Below, piece after piece: positions 8,954 through 16,790 of a DNA stretch of 64,000 bases (its first letter is position 1; every line of letters begins with the position of its first letter). This DNA comes from Tsuneonella litorea (GTDB lineage Bacteria; Pseudomonadota; Alphaproteobacteria; Sphingomonadales; Sphingomonadaceae): positions 108,517-172,516 of the forward strand of contig NZ_JAOAMV010000006.1 in assembly GCF_025154015.1 (NCBI RefSeq), written 5' to 3'. A model generated the notes under the pieces. That model was not told where the DNA came from, made no database searches, and saw only the letters and a list, made by a program, of their open reading frames with translations. Position numbers and translations under genes: made by a program.

Positions 8954-9478
8954 GTGAAGCGTCTCGGCCTGCTGCGACACGCCAAGTCCGACTGGGACGA
9001 TATCGGCCAGCGCGATTTCGATCGCGGGCTGAACGACCGCGGACGGCGCGGTGCGCGGCTGATCGGCGAACACATCGCCGCGCAAGGCGTGGATTTCGAC
9101 CTCGTGGTCGCCAGCCCCGCCGAACGCGTCAAGGCCACCCTCGCCGAGGCGATGCCGGGTGCCGAGGTGCGGTGGGACCAGCGGATCTACCTCGCCGACG
9201 TCGAGACACTGATGGAGGTGCTGCAGGGCTGCGGCGATGCCGACGCGGTGCTGATGGCGGGCCACAACCCGGGGATGCAGGACGTGCTGCTCAAGCTGAT
9301 CCCGCCCGCCAACGAGAACGCGCTGTTCGACGAGGCGGCGGTCAAGTTCCCCACTGCGTCGTTCGCGCTGCTCGAACTCGACCTCTCCGACTGGTCACAG
9401 CTCGGCCAGCCATGCGCGAAGCTCGTCCACTTCGCCCGTCCGCGCGATCTCGACCCCGAACTCGGCCCCGAGCACTAG
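8954..9478 (+). CDS. sixA: Histidine phosphatase family protein, SixA type
   Basis: 174 residues with a GTG start at 8954; GGA and GAAAAG upstream act as a ribosome site overlapping the end of the helicase gene. The catalytic RHG-type motif is LRHAKSD (His9) and the second histidine is in AGHNPG (about residue 101), both typical of SixA phosphohistidine phosphatases. SixA in E. coli acts on phosphohistidine of PTS-type proteins; the substrate here is unverified. It abuts the end of soxR, with stop codons back to back. Confidence 0.88.
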   Translation: MKRLGLLRHAKSDWDDIGQRDFDRGLNDRGRRGARLIGEHIAAQGVDFDLVVASPAERVKATLAEAMPGAEVRWDQRIYLADVETLMEVLQGCGDADAVLMAGHNPGMQDVLLKLIPPANENALFDEAAVKFPTASFALLELDLSDWSQLGQPCAKLVHFARPRDLDPELGPEH

Positions 9479-9922
9479 CTACCGCAGGACCCTGGGGCCC
9501 GCGCCGCCCTCGCCCCAGCGATCTTCCAGGTTGTAGAGCCGGCATTTCTTCAGGCTCAGGCAGCCGCAGCCGATGCACCCGTCGAGGTCCGCGCGGGTCT
9601 TCTCGAGCGTGGCGATCCTGGCGTCTATCGCGCTGCGCACGCGGCCGCTGATGCGCTTCCAGTCCGCAGCTGTGGGGTTGCGTCCCTGTGGCAGGCGGTC
9701 GAGCTCGCCCTCGATCTCGGCGAGCGAAAGACCGAGGTTCTGCGCGATCAGCACGAAGCTCAGCCGGCGGATATCGCCGCGCAGGAAGCGCCGCTGGTTG
9801 CCCCCGGTGCGGATCGGCTCGACCAGCCCGCGCGCTTCGTAATAGCGGATCGCCGACACGCTCAGCCCCGTGCGCCGCGCGAGTTCGCCGATGGACAGCA
9901 GGTCGGTGGATCGCAGGACCAT
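9479..9922 (-). CDS. soxR: Redox-sensing MerR-family activator SoxR
   Basis: 147 residues from the ATG at 9922, although the frame stays open far upstream. The N-terminal MerR winged HTH (SIGELARRTGLSVSAIRYYEARGL) is followed by a dimerisation helix and the [2Fe-2S] motif CIGCGCLSLKKC, i.e. C-x2-C-x-C-x5-C at Cys116, 119, 121 and 127. SoxR is activated by oxidation or nitrosylation of the cluster, and in non-enteric bacteria by redox-cycling compounds. A near-perfect SoxR operator lies in its own upstream region. No soxS is present; the divergent VOC gene is the likely target. Confidence 0.95.
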   Translation of the reverse strand: MVLRSTDLLSIGELARRTGLSVSAIRYYEARGLVEPIRTGGNQRRFLRGDIRRLSFVLIAQNLGLSLAEIEGELDRLPQGRNPTAADWKRISGRVRSAIDARIATLEKTRADLDGCIGCGCLSLKKCRLYNLEDRWGEGGAGPRVLR

Positions 9923-9933
9923 CACGAATCTCC

Positions 9934-9964
9934 TTGACCTCAAGTTAGCTTGAGGTTGCATCAA
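9934..9964 (+). promoter_or_regulatory. SoxR operator/promoter in front of the VOC gene
   Basis: The palindrome ACCTCAAG-TTAG-CTTGAGGT (9937-9956) matches the E. coli soxS operator core CCTCAAGTTAACTTGAGG at all but one base. It is centred between a consensus -35 TTGACC (9934-9939) and a -10 candidate CATCAA (9959-9964) with a 19-bp spacer, the long spacing that MerR-type activators require. Reading rightward it drives the VOC gene at 10011. Reading leftward it overlaps the soxR start region, so autoregulation is likely. Confidence 0.9.
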
Positions 9965-10010
9965 CGACAAGCGGACGATTCGATCCGCATCGACCAGAAG
10001 GAGGCGACCA

Positions 10011-10382
10011 ATGCCCACGGGCACGCTCGAACACGTCAATATCTCGGTTTCGGACCCCGACCGCATGGCCGACCTGCTCGGCAGGCTGGCGGGATGGTGG
10101 CGACGGTGGGAGGGTCCTTCGCTGATGGGCGGGCGCACGATCCACTGCGGCGACGACAACGCCTACGTCGCACTCTACCACCACCCCGACATCTCCGGAC
10201 CATTCGAGAAGGGCCTGCCCCTTCAGCACGTCGCGCTGGTGGTCGACGACCTCGACGCGGCCGAGCAAGTCGTCAGCGAGGCGGGCCTCGAGGCGATCAA
10301 CCACGGCAACTACGATCCGGGCCGCCGGTTCTACTTCTTCGACTGGGACGGCATCGAATGGGAGATCGTCAGCTATGCCTGA
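10011..10382 (+). CDS. VOC (glyoxalase/bleomycin-resistance fold) protein, likely SoxR target
   Basis: 123 residues. Two beta-alpha-beta-beta-beta modules are visible: LEHVNISVSDPD at the start (His8 a metal ligand candidate) and LQHVALVVDDLD at about residue 65, ending in FYFFDWDGIEWEIVSY with a glutamate near the C-terminus as the second-module ligand. VOC proteins include glyoxalase I, dioxygenases and drug-binding proteins; which one this is cannot be decided. A good ribosome site (AGGAGG) precedes the ATG. It sits behind a SoxR-type promoter, so a role against redox-active compounds or reactive aldehydes is inferred. Confidence 0.85.
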   Translation: MPTGTLEHVNISVSDPDRMADLLGRLAGWWRRWEGPSLMGGRTIHCGDDNAYVALYHHPDISGPFEKGLPLQHVALVVDDLDAAEQVVSEAGLEAINHGNYDPGRRFYFFDWDGIEWEIVSYA

Positions 10383-11584
10383 ACCGCATTCGCCTGCTCG
10401 TCCCGCCCGTAGAGCCGATAGCCCAGCACGCTAAGTGCGGTGAGCACGAGGCACGAGGCGAGCACGTAGAGCGCGGTCCCTGCCCAGCCGAACGCATCGA
10501 ACACCGCGGTGCCCGCCAGGCTGCCGAGGCTCCCGCCGACGAACATCATCACGATGTAGATCGTCGTCAAACGCGTCCGCACGCCAGGTTCGAGCGAGAG
10601 GAATGTCATGCGGCTGGTGACGTCAATCGCCGGGCCCACGATATTGCCGAGCAGCAGCGGGATCATCAGCAGCCAGAGGTTCCCGCCGAACGGCAGCAGT
10701 AACGCGCAGCCCGCCGTCTGGACGATCGCGAAGGTCACCCGCGCGCGCCGCGGGCCGATCCGGTCGGCGAGCCGCCCCCACCGCGGGGTCGTTATCACGC
10801 TGACCGCGGCGAACCCGGCGAGGTAGCCGACCACGTCGGTGCCGTAGCCCATCTGAGGCCCGGTCAGGTGCAGCGCGAGGCCCAGCCACAGCGCGATGAA
10901 CTGGCCGAAACCGATCCCCTGGATCGCGCCCGACACCAGGATCTCGCGGTGCGTGCGGACGAGCGTCGCGAGCGAAAGCAGCAGCCGGCCGTAGGGCAGC
11001 GGACTTGCCTCGCGCTCGGCCGCCCCCTTCGACATGATCCGCGGCAACGCGAAAGTGATCGCGATCATCGCCCCGCTCGCCAGCCAGTAAACCGTGCGCC
11101 AGCCGAAATAGTGCGCGATCACGCCCGCCCCCACCCGCGCGATGAGGATGCCGAAGATGACCCCGGCAGTCAGCGTCGCGGTCACGTGGCCCAGCCGCTC
11201 GGGCGCGACGCGCTTGGACGCGTAGGCCGGCAGCAGGTAGGGCGCGATGGTGAAGAACCCCAGCAGCGTCGAGCCGGCGGTGAACAGCGCGAAACTCTGC
11301 GCCAGCGTCATCCCCACCAGACCGGCGCACTGACCGATCGTGAAGACGATGGTCAGCGTCCGGTTCGAATAGCGGTCGCCCAGCGGCAGGAGCAGCAGGA
11401 TGCCTACCGCGACCGCCAACTGGTTCAGCGCGGGCACCAGTCCGATCCGCGCGGCGCTGACGCCGAAATGCGCCGCGACCTCGCCGATGATCGGGTGAAT
11501 GTAATAGGCATTCGCGGTGACCACCGCGGCGGCCAGCGCGAGCAGGTATTCCTGCCCCGTCGTGAGGAGGCGTGGCTGGGTCAC
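10373..11584 (-). CDS. MFS transporter, 12-TM drug/metabolite exporter type
   Basis: 403 residues, GTG start at 11584. Twelve hydrophobic segments are visible, with an MFS loop 2-3 motif (LGDRYSNRT) and its repeat in the second half (GRLADRIGPRRA). The overall look is that of YnfM/arabinose-type exporters. The substrate is unknown. It lies 10 nt downstream of the SRAP gene, forming an operon with it and ubiA. It converges with the VOC gene, the two overlapping by 10 bp. Confidence 0.86.
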   Translation of the reverse strand: MTQPRLLTTGQEYLLALAAAVVTANAYYIHPIIGEVAAHFGVSAARIGLVPALNQLAVAVGILLLLPLGDRYSNRTLTIVFTIGQCAGLVGMTLAQSFALFTAGSTLLGFFTIAPYLLPAYASKRVAPERLGHVTATLTAGVIFGILIARVGAGVIAHYFGWRTVYWLASGAMIAITFALPRIMSKGAAEREASPLPYGRLLLSLATLVRTHREILVSGAIQGIGFGQFIALWLGLALHLTGPQMGYGTDVVGYLAGFAAVSVITTPRWGRLADRIGPRRARVTFAIVQTAGCALLLPFGGNLWLLMIPLLLGNIVGPAIDVTSRMTFLSLEPGVRTRLTTIYIVMMFVGGSLGSLAGTAVFDAFGWAGTALYVLASCLVLTALSVLGYRLYGRDEQANAVQA

Positions 11585-11594
11585 GATGGCGCCC

Positions 11595-12224
11595 CTAGAG
11601 CAGCGGCTTCTGCGCCGGACGCTCGCCGGTCACCCACAGCGCGTCGGTGCGGTCCACTGCCAGCGCGAGGTCGCAGGTCCGCGCCAACGCGAGCGCCTCG
11701 CTCTCGTCGCCGCCGAGCCAGCCGGGCCATTGTGCGGGGGTGAGAATCACCGGCATCCGGTCGTGCACGTCGACCATCTGCGAACAGGCGTCGGCCATGA
11801 CCATCGCGTAGGAATGCCCCCATTCCGCCGTCGGCCGCCATAGCCCGGCGACCGCGAACAGTTCGTGCCCCGCAAGCGAATACCAGGTGCGCGTCATCTG
11901 GCCCGGCTTGCCCTCGGCCTCGGCCCACTGGGTCACCGGGATCAGGCAGCGGCGCCTGGCGAAGCTGTCGCGCCAGAACGCGGTCGTCAGCTTGTCGTCG
12001 CGCGCGTTGGTCACCGGCTTGGGCTTCAGCGGCTGGCCCCTCTTGCCCTTGAGCACGACGGGGAAGCCCCAGTGCATCTGGCGCACCCGTCCCTCCGCGA
12101 CGACGAGCCCGGGGTAACCGGGGTAGAGTTCCTCGGCGAAGTTGGCGCCCGCCGCGTCGTTGATCGCGTCGAACCACTTGGCCACCTCGTCGGCGTTCTT
12201 CGTCATGCGGTAGAGGTTGCACAT
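11595..12224 (-). CDS. SRAP-family protein (HMCES/YedK), abasic-site DNA shield
   Basis: 209 residues. The start is placed at the ATG at 12224 so that the protein begins M-C-N: Cys2 becomes the N-terminal catalytic residue after Met removal, which the family requires; the frame also opens one codon earlier at a TTG. Conserved features follow: NARDDKL (Asn/Arg), RRRCLIPVTQWAEAEG with the catalytic glutamate region, and HDRMPVIL with the histidine. SRAP proteins crosslink to abasic sites in single-stranded DNA and protect them. 12 nt separate it from ubiA. Confidence 0.92.
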   Translation of the reverse strand: MCNLYRMTKNADEVAKWFDAINDAAGANFAEELYPGYPGLVVAEGRVRQMHWGFPVVLKGKRGQPLKPKPVTNARDDKLTTAFWRDSFARRRCLIPVTQWAEAEGKPGQMTRTWYSLAGHELFAVAGLWRPTAEWGHSYAMVMADACSQMVDVHDRMPVILTPAQWPGWLGGDESEALALARTCDLALAVDRTDALWVTGERPAQKPLL

Positions 12225-12236
12225 CAACCGCGGACC

Positions 12237-13139
12237 TCAGGCATTGCCGGCGACGAAGCAGGCAGCGGCCATCAGCAGGCCCGCGGTCCGGTTCGACCGG
12301 AAGCGCGCGAGCGGATTGGCGGGATCGTCCGGATCAAGCGTCAGGCCCTGCCACAGCAGGTGCGCACCGACCGGTGCCAGCGCGAGCAGTGCGATCCAGT
12401 CCGCGCGCAGCAGCCAGAACGACAGCCCCCACAGCGTGAGGGCAAGGCAATAGAACGCGAGGACCGCCGCCTGGACCCCGTCGCCGAGCCGCAGCGCGCT
12501 CGAGCGGATGCCGACCAGCGCGTCATCCTCGCGGTCCTGCAGCGCGTAGATCGTGTCGTACCCCATGCACCAGAAGAATGCCCCCGCGTAGAGCGCGGCC
12601 ACGACCTCGAGGTGATCGAGCCGGATCTGCGTCCAGCCGACCAGCGTACCCCAGGTGAAGACGAGGCCGAGCCATGCCTGAGGCCACCAGGTGATCCGCT
12701 TCATGAAGGGGTACGCGGCGACGAGCGCGAGGCTTCCCAGCGCGACGAGCTGCGCCTGCCAGCGCAGTTGCAGCAGCACGACGAGCCCTACCGCGCACAG
12801 CGCCAGCAGCCACATCCATGCGGTCCGCACCGGGACCCGCCCGCTCGCCACCGGGCGCGAGGCGGTGCGGGCGACCTGCCGGTCGAGGTCGGCATCGACG
12901 ATATCGTTGTAGGCGCATCCCGCCCCGCGCATCGCGATGCTGCCGAGAAGCAGCCAGCCGAGCAGGGCGAACTGCCACCCCGCCCCCGCCAGCCAGACGC
13001 CCCAGGCGCAGGGCCAGAACAGCAGCCACCAGCCTATCGGCCGGTCGAACCGCGCGAGAAGGGCGAGGTCGCGCGGGCGTTCCGGCAGGGCGGACACGAG
13101 GCCGCGGTGCTGGCTGTCAGGGGTAATCGCATCGCTCAC
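12237..13139 (-). CDS. ubiA: 4-hydroxybenzoate polyprenyltransferase
   Basis: 300 residues with a GTG start at 13139 (MSDAITPDSQ); the longer open frame upstream is not used. The UbiA signature NDIVDADLDRQVARTASRP (residues ~100-120) holds the first Asp-rich Mg-polyprenyl-PP site, and LQDREDDALVG is the second. Eight to nine membrane helices are visible. It attaches the polyprenyl tail to 4-hydroxybenzoate in ubiquinone synthesis. It is first gene of a minus-strand operon with the SRAP and MFS genes and is divergent from rsmE, an arrangement I recall from other sphingomonads. Confidence 0.94.
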   Translation of the reverse strand: MSDAITPDSQHRGLVSALPERPRDLALLARFDRPIGWWLLFWPCAWGVWLAGAGWQFALLGWLLLGSIAMRGAGCAYNDIVDADLDRQVARTASRPVASGRVPVRTAWMWLLALCAVGLVVLLQLRWQAQLVALGSLALVAAYPFMKRITWWPQAWLGLVFTWGTLVGWTQIRLDHLEVVAALYAGAFFWCMGYDTIYALQDREDDALVGIRSSALRLGDGVQAAVLAFYCLALTLWGLSFWLLRADWIALLALAPVGAHLLWQGLTLDPDDPANPLARFRSNRTAGLLMAAACFVAGNA

Positions 13140-13179
13140 GGCTTGTCCCCTACCCTCCCCCGTGCCACCTGCAAAGCAT

Positions 13180-13938
13180 ATGCCCGCAACACCCGCCTGG
13201 CCGCCGCGCTCCGCTCCACGCCTGTTCGTGCCGCCGACGCTTGCACTGGGCGCGCAGGTCACGGTCGAAGGCAACCAGGCGCACTACCTGTCGCGGGTGA
13301 TGCGGGCTTCGCCCGGCGATGCGGTGATCCTGTGTGACGACCAGACCGGGGAATGGGCGGCACAGGTCGTCGCGGCGGACCGGCGCACGGTCGTGCTCGA
13401 CCCCGTCGAACGATTGCGCCCGCGTGAGGAGGTACCGGACTTCTGGCTCTGCGCCGCGCTGCTCAAGAAGGACCGGTTCGACATGGTGATCGAAAAGGCG
13501 ACCGAGCTCGGGGTCGCCCGGATCCAGCCGGTCGTGACCCGCCGGTGCGTGGCCGACAAGCTCAACCTCGATCGCGCCCGGACGGTGATGATCGAGGCCG
13601 CCGAGCAATGCGCCCGGACTGCCCTGCCCGAGATCGCGCAGCCCGTGACCCTGGCGGCGCTCCTGCGCGACTGGCCGCAGGCCCGTGCGCTGTTCTTCGC
13701 CGACGAGTCTGGCGGCGAACCCGTTGCGACCGCGTTCGGCCGCGGCGGTTCGCCCGCCGCCGTGCTCACCGGCCCCGAGGGCGGTTTCGACGACGGCGAG
13801 CGCGCCGCCATTCGCGCGTGCGCGCAAGCGGTCCCGATCTCGCTCGGCCCGCGCATCCTGCGCGGCGAGACCGCGGCGATCGCCGCAACCTCGCTGTGGA
13901 TGGGGACGGTGGGCGACTGGCCAGCCAGAGAAGATTAA
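13180..13938 (+). CDS. rsmE: 16S rRNA (uracil-1498-N3)-methyltransferase
   Basis: 252 residues from the ATG at 13180. An N-terminal PUA-like part (RLFVPPTLALGAQVTVEGNQAHYLSRV, shown by its start) binds RNA. The C-terminal SPOUT knot carries LTGPEGGFDDGE and LGPRILRGETAAIAA, the classic RsmE/SAM-binding motifs. It methylates U1498 in the ribosomal decoding region. gshA follows 41 nt downstream, likely on one transcript. Confidence 0.94.
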   Translation: MPATPAWPPRSAPRLFVPPTLALGAQVTVEGNQAHYLSRVMRASPGDAVILCDDQTGEWAAQVVAADRRTVVLDPVERLRPREEVPDFWLCAALLKKDRFDMVIEKATELGVARIQPVVTRRCVADKLNLDRARTVMIEAAEQCARTALPEIAQPVTLAALLRDWPQARALFFADESGGEPVATAFGRGGSPAAVLTGPEGGFDDGERAAIRACAQAVPISLGPRILRGETAAIAATSLWMGTVGDWPARED

Positions 13939-13979
13939 ATCGCTGGCGCACAGCTTTTACGTTTTCTAGTGCCACCCGC

Positions 13980-15350
13980 ATGAGCACGCGGCAGGCCTCC
14001 GAGGCGGACGACCCCATCATCGAGAGCCGCGACCAGCTCGTGGTCCCCATGGCCGCCGGCGAAAAGCCGCGCGAGGCCTGGCGCATCGGCACCGAGCACG
14101 AGAAGCTCGTCTACAAGCTGCCAGACTATCACGCCCCTTCTTACGACGAGGCCTGCGGCATACGCGATCTCCTGATGTCGCTCACTCGGTTCGGCTGGAA
14201 CCCGGTCGAGGAAGACGGCAAGGTCATCGCGATGAGCGGGCCGGACGGCACCGTCAGCCTCGAACCCGCGGGACAGCTCGAACTCTCGGGCGCGCCTGTG
14301 GTGAACCTGCACCAGACCTGCGCCGAGACCGGCCGCCATCTGACCCAGGTCAAGGCGATCGGCGAGAAGTGCGGGGTCGGCTTTCTCGGCCTCGGGATGT
14401 GGCCGGACAAGAACCGCGAAGAGCTGCCGATCATGCCCAAGGGTCGCTACGCGATCATGATGCGGCACATGCCGCGGGTCGGCTCGCTGGGCCTCGACAT
14501 GATGCTGCGGACCTGCACGATCCAGACAAACCTCGACTATTCGAGCGAGGCGGACATGGCGCAGAAGTTCCGCGTTTCGCTCGCACTCCAGCCGCTCGCC
14601 ACCGCGCTGTTCGCGAACTCGCCGTTCACCGAAGGCAGGCCCAACGGCTACCTCAGCTACCGCAGCCACATCTGGTCGGATACCGATCCGCAGCGCACCG
14701 GCATGATCCCTTTCGTGTTCGAGGACGGGTTCGGCTACGAACGCTACGCCGACTACATGCTCGACGTGCCGATGTACTTCGTCTTCCGCGACGGCAAGTA
14801 CATCGACGCGGCGGGCCTCAGCTTTCGCGACTTCCTCAAGGGCGAGCTGTCGGTCCTTCCGGGCGAAAAGCCGCGCATGAGCGACTGGTGGGACCACCTG
14901 TCGACCGCGTTTCCCGAGGTGCGGCTGAAGTCTTTTCTCGAGATGCGCGGCGCCGACGGGGGCCCATGGAGCCGGATCTGCGCGCTGCCCGCGCTGTGGG
15001 TCGGCCTGCTCTACGATTCCGGCGCGCTCGACGCGGCGTGGGATCTCGTGAAGGACTGGTCGATGGAGGAACGCGAGGCGTTGCGCGCGGCGGTTCCCAG
15101 GCACGCGCTCGACGCGCCGGTGCCGGGCGGCCGCACCTTGCGCGACATCGCGCCCGAGGTGCTGAAGATCGCGCGGGCCGGCCTTGCCGCACGCGGCGAG
15201 CTCAACTCGAGCGGTGACAACGAGACCGGCTTCCTCGAGGCGCTCGACGAGATCGTCGCCAGCGGCAAGGTCCCCGCCCAGCGCCTTCTCGACAAGTTCC
15301 ACGGCGAGTGGAACGGCGACATCACGCGGGTCTACAAGTACAGCTTCTGA
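13980..15350 (+). CDS. gshA: Glutamate-cysteine ligase, class II (plant/alphaproteobacterial type)
   Basis: 456 residues from the ATG at 13980. Features of the GCS2 family are seen: WRIGTEHEKLVY near residue 38, LEPAGQLELSGAP (about 97-109) contributing acidic metal ligands, the MMRHMPRVGSLGLDMML region and TCTIQTNLDYSSEADM. It makes gamma-glutamylcysteine, the first step of glutathione synthesis. Its length fits the family. It lies behind rsmE, and its stop directly abuts the stop of the convergent ICMT-like gene. Confidence 0.94.
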   Translation: MSTRQASEADDPIIESRDQLVVPMAAGEKPREAWRIGTEHEKLVYKLPDYHAPSYDEACGIRDLLMSLTRFGWNPVEEDGKVIAMSGPDGTVSLEPAGQLELSGAPVVNLHQTCAETGRHLTQVKAIGEKCGVGFLGLGMWPDKNREELPIMPKGRYAIMMRHMPRVGSLGLDMMLRTCTIQTNLDYSSEADMAQKFRVSLALQPLATALFANSPFTEGRPNGYLSYRSHIWSDTDPQRTGMIPFVFEDGFGYERYADYMLDVPMYFVFRDGKYIDAAGLSFRDFLKGELSVLPGEKPRMSDWWDHLSTAFPEVRLKSFLEMRGADGGPWSRICALPALWVGLLYDSGALDAAWDLVKDWSMEEREALRAAVPRHALDAPVPGGRTLRDIAPEVLKIARAGLAARGELNSSGDNETGFLEALDEIVASGKVPAQRLLDKFHGEWNGDITRVYKYSF

Positions 15351-16733
15351 CTATTCGGCCGGCTGCGCTACCGGATCGAACCCGCGCACCCGCACGCCGA
15401 GGCGCCGCTTGAGCCGCGTGAGCGGCGCGGTGACGAGGCCGTGCTCGCTCATCCACGCATGGTAGGCGCGGTACTTTGCATCCTCATGCCAGAGGTGGTC
15501 CTCCTCGGTCCGCGCGCGCCAGTAGTAGATCAGGTTGACCAGCAACAGGCTCGCCACGTTGCGCACCGCATCGGTCGCCGAGGCGTTGGTGACGAGGAAC
15601 GGCAGCGTCGAGAGCCACCAGAACAGGTTCTTGCTGAGGTACGCGGGGTGCCGCGTGAAACGGTAGGGCCCATTCGTCAGCACCCCGCGATAGGTGAGGT
15701 TGGAGAACCGTAGCCCGAAGGCAACCGTCGCCCAGGCGTAGATGCCGGTGAGCGCCACCAGCAGCATGGCCCATATCCACATCAGCAGCGGCTGGCCGGC
15801 GAGCCAGACTGTCCAGTTCGCGTCGCCCTGCCCGGGCGTCCCGAACTCGTAGCCGAGCAGGCCCGAGCCCATAATCGCAAAGACGAAGGGCGGATAGCAC
15901 ATCAGCGCGGCCAGCCAGCCGGCGAGATAGGGATTGCCGCTGCGGATGTGCGCGTCGAGCGGGCGGAATGTCATAAGGTAGCCGACCGTTCCGATCTGCA
16001 CGTCGACCAGGAACAGCAACGTGATCAGCGCCATGCCGATCGCCGCGGGATCGCGGGAGATGCTGGCAAAATCCGCGTTCACCGCGGCGGCGAACCCCGG
16101 CGGCAGGATCGAGATCATGAACGCGCCGAAGAACCCCTTGATGATCCACGCCCGCCAGTGCTTCTTAACCGCCTCGAAGTCGTGCGCCTCGCGCCCGAAC
16201 AGCATGGCGCCGAAATGCCAGGACTGGTCGCGCGGGTTTTCCAGGTAGCGGTCGAGCCACATTACGTAGGGCACCGACAGCACGAACAGCGGGACCGCCG
16301 CAGCTTCGAGAACCCGCATCGCGAACAGGTATTGTCCGTCCCAGTACCAGCGCCCGAGCGCATAGGTACAGGCGAGGATGATCCACGTCACCCACAGGCC
16401 CGCCAGCTTCACCAGCGACGTGCGTGCCGTCTGCGAAAGCGGCCGGCACCGCGACCAGTCGATGCCCGTCGAGGCGCGGCGGTGGACCTTGTCGACCATC
16501 AGCGAGACCGCCACCATCGGCGCGGTGGAGAACAGCATCGCGGCGACCGCGGCGTTCGGGCCGTCGAGCCGGGCGCGCGGTCCGGGGATGGCGACGGTTT
16601 CGGCGATCAGCGGCCAGTGGCGGCAGACCGCGATCCACGCGAAGAGGCCCGCAAGCCCCGCGAGCCCCACCCACGGCGAAACGTCGCTCTTAGGCGGAGC
16701 GTCAGGTAATGCGTGGGCACTCGCGTTCGTCAC
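15351..16733 (-). CDS. Isoprenylcysteine carboxyl methyltransferase-like integral membrane protein
   Basis: 460 residues with a GTG start at 16733. About eleven hydrophobic helices are visible. The C-terminal third has the ICMT/PEMT SAM-binding signature: LTNGPYRFTRHPAYLSKNLF, then EEDHLWHEDAKYRAYHAWM, where RHPxY and the EE pair bind SAM. The N-terminal ~280 residues add membrane helices not found in small ICMT enzymes. Bacteria lack prenylated CAAX proteins, so the substrate is likely a lipid or other small molecule (inference). An inverted repeat lies just upstream of the start. Confidence 0.82.
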   Translation of the reverse strand: MTNASAHALPDAPPKSDVSPWVGLAGLAGLFAWIAVCRHWPLIAETVAIPGPRARLDGPNAAVAAMLFSTAPMVAVSLMVDKVHRRASTGIDWSRCRPLSQTARTSLVKLAGLWVTWIILACTYALGRWYWDGQYLFAMRVLEAAAVPLFVLSVPYVMWLDRYLENPRDQSWHFGAMLFGREAHDFEAVKKHWRAWIIKGFFGAFMISILPPGFAAAVNADFASISRDPAAIGMALITLLFLVDVQIGTVGYLMTFRPLDAHIRSGNPYLAGWLAALMCYPPFVFAIMGSGLLGYEFGTPGQGDANWTVWLAGQPLLMWIWAMLLVALTGIYAWATVAFGLRFSNLTYRGVLTNGPYRFTRHPAYLSKNLFWWLSTLPFLVTNASATDAVRNVASLLLVNLIYYWRARTEEDHLWHEDAKYRAYHAWMSEHGLVTAPLTRLKRRLGVRVRGFDPVAQPAE

Positions 16734-16742
16734 ACGCCCGCG

Positions 16743-16760
16743 TTAACCGCAAAGGGTTAA
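16743..16760. promoter_or_regulatory. TTAACC-N6-GGTTAA inverted repeat
   Basis: A perfect 6-bp inverted repeat 10 bp upstream of the GTG of the ICMT-like gene. Each arm contains TTAA(C), resembling CtrA half sites, but the spacing is 10 between the TTAA cores rather than the usual 7. It may be an operator of the gene or simply a hairpin. Confidence 0.35.
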
Positions 16761-16790
16761 ACAGCCGGTAAGCGCCCCTCGGACCGGGTT

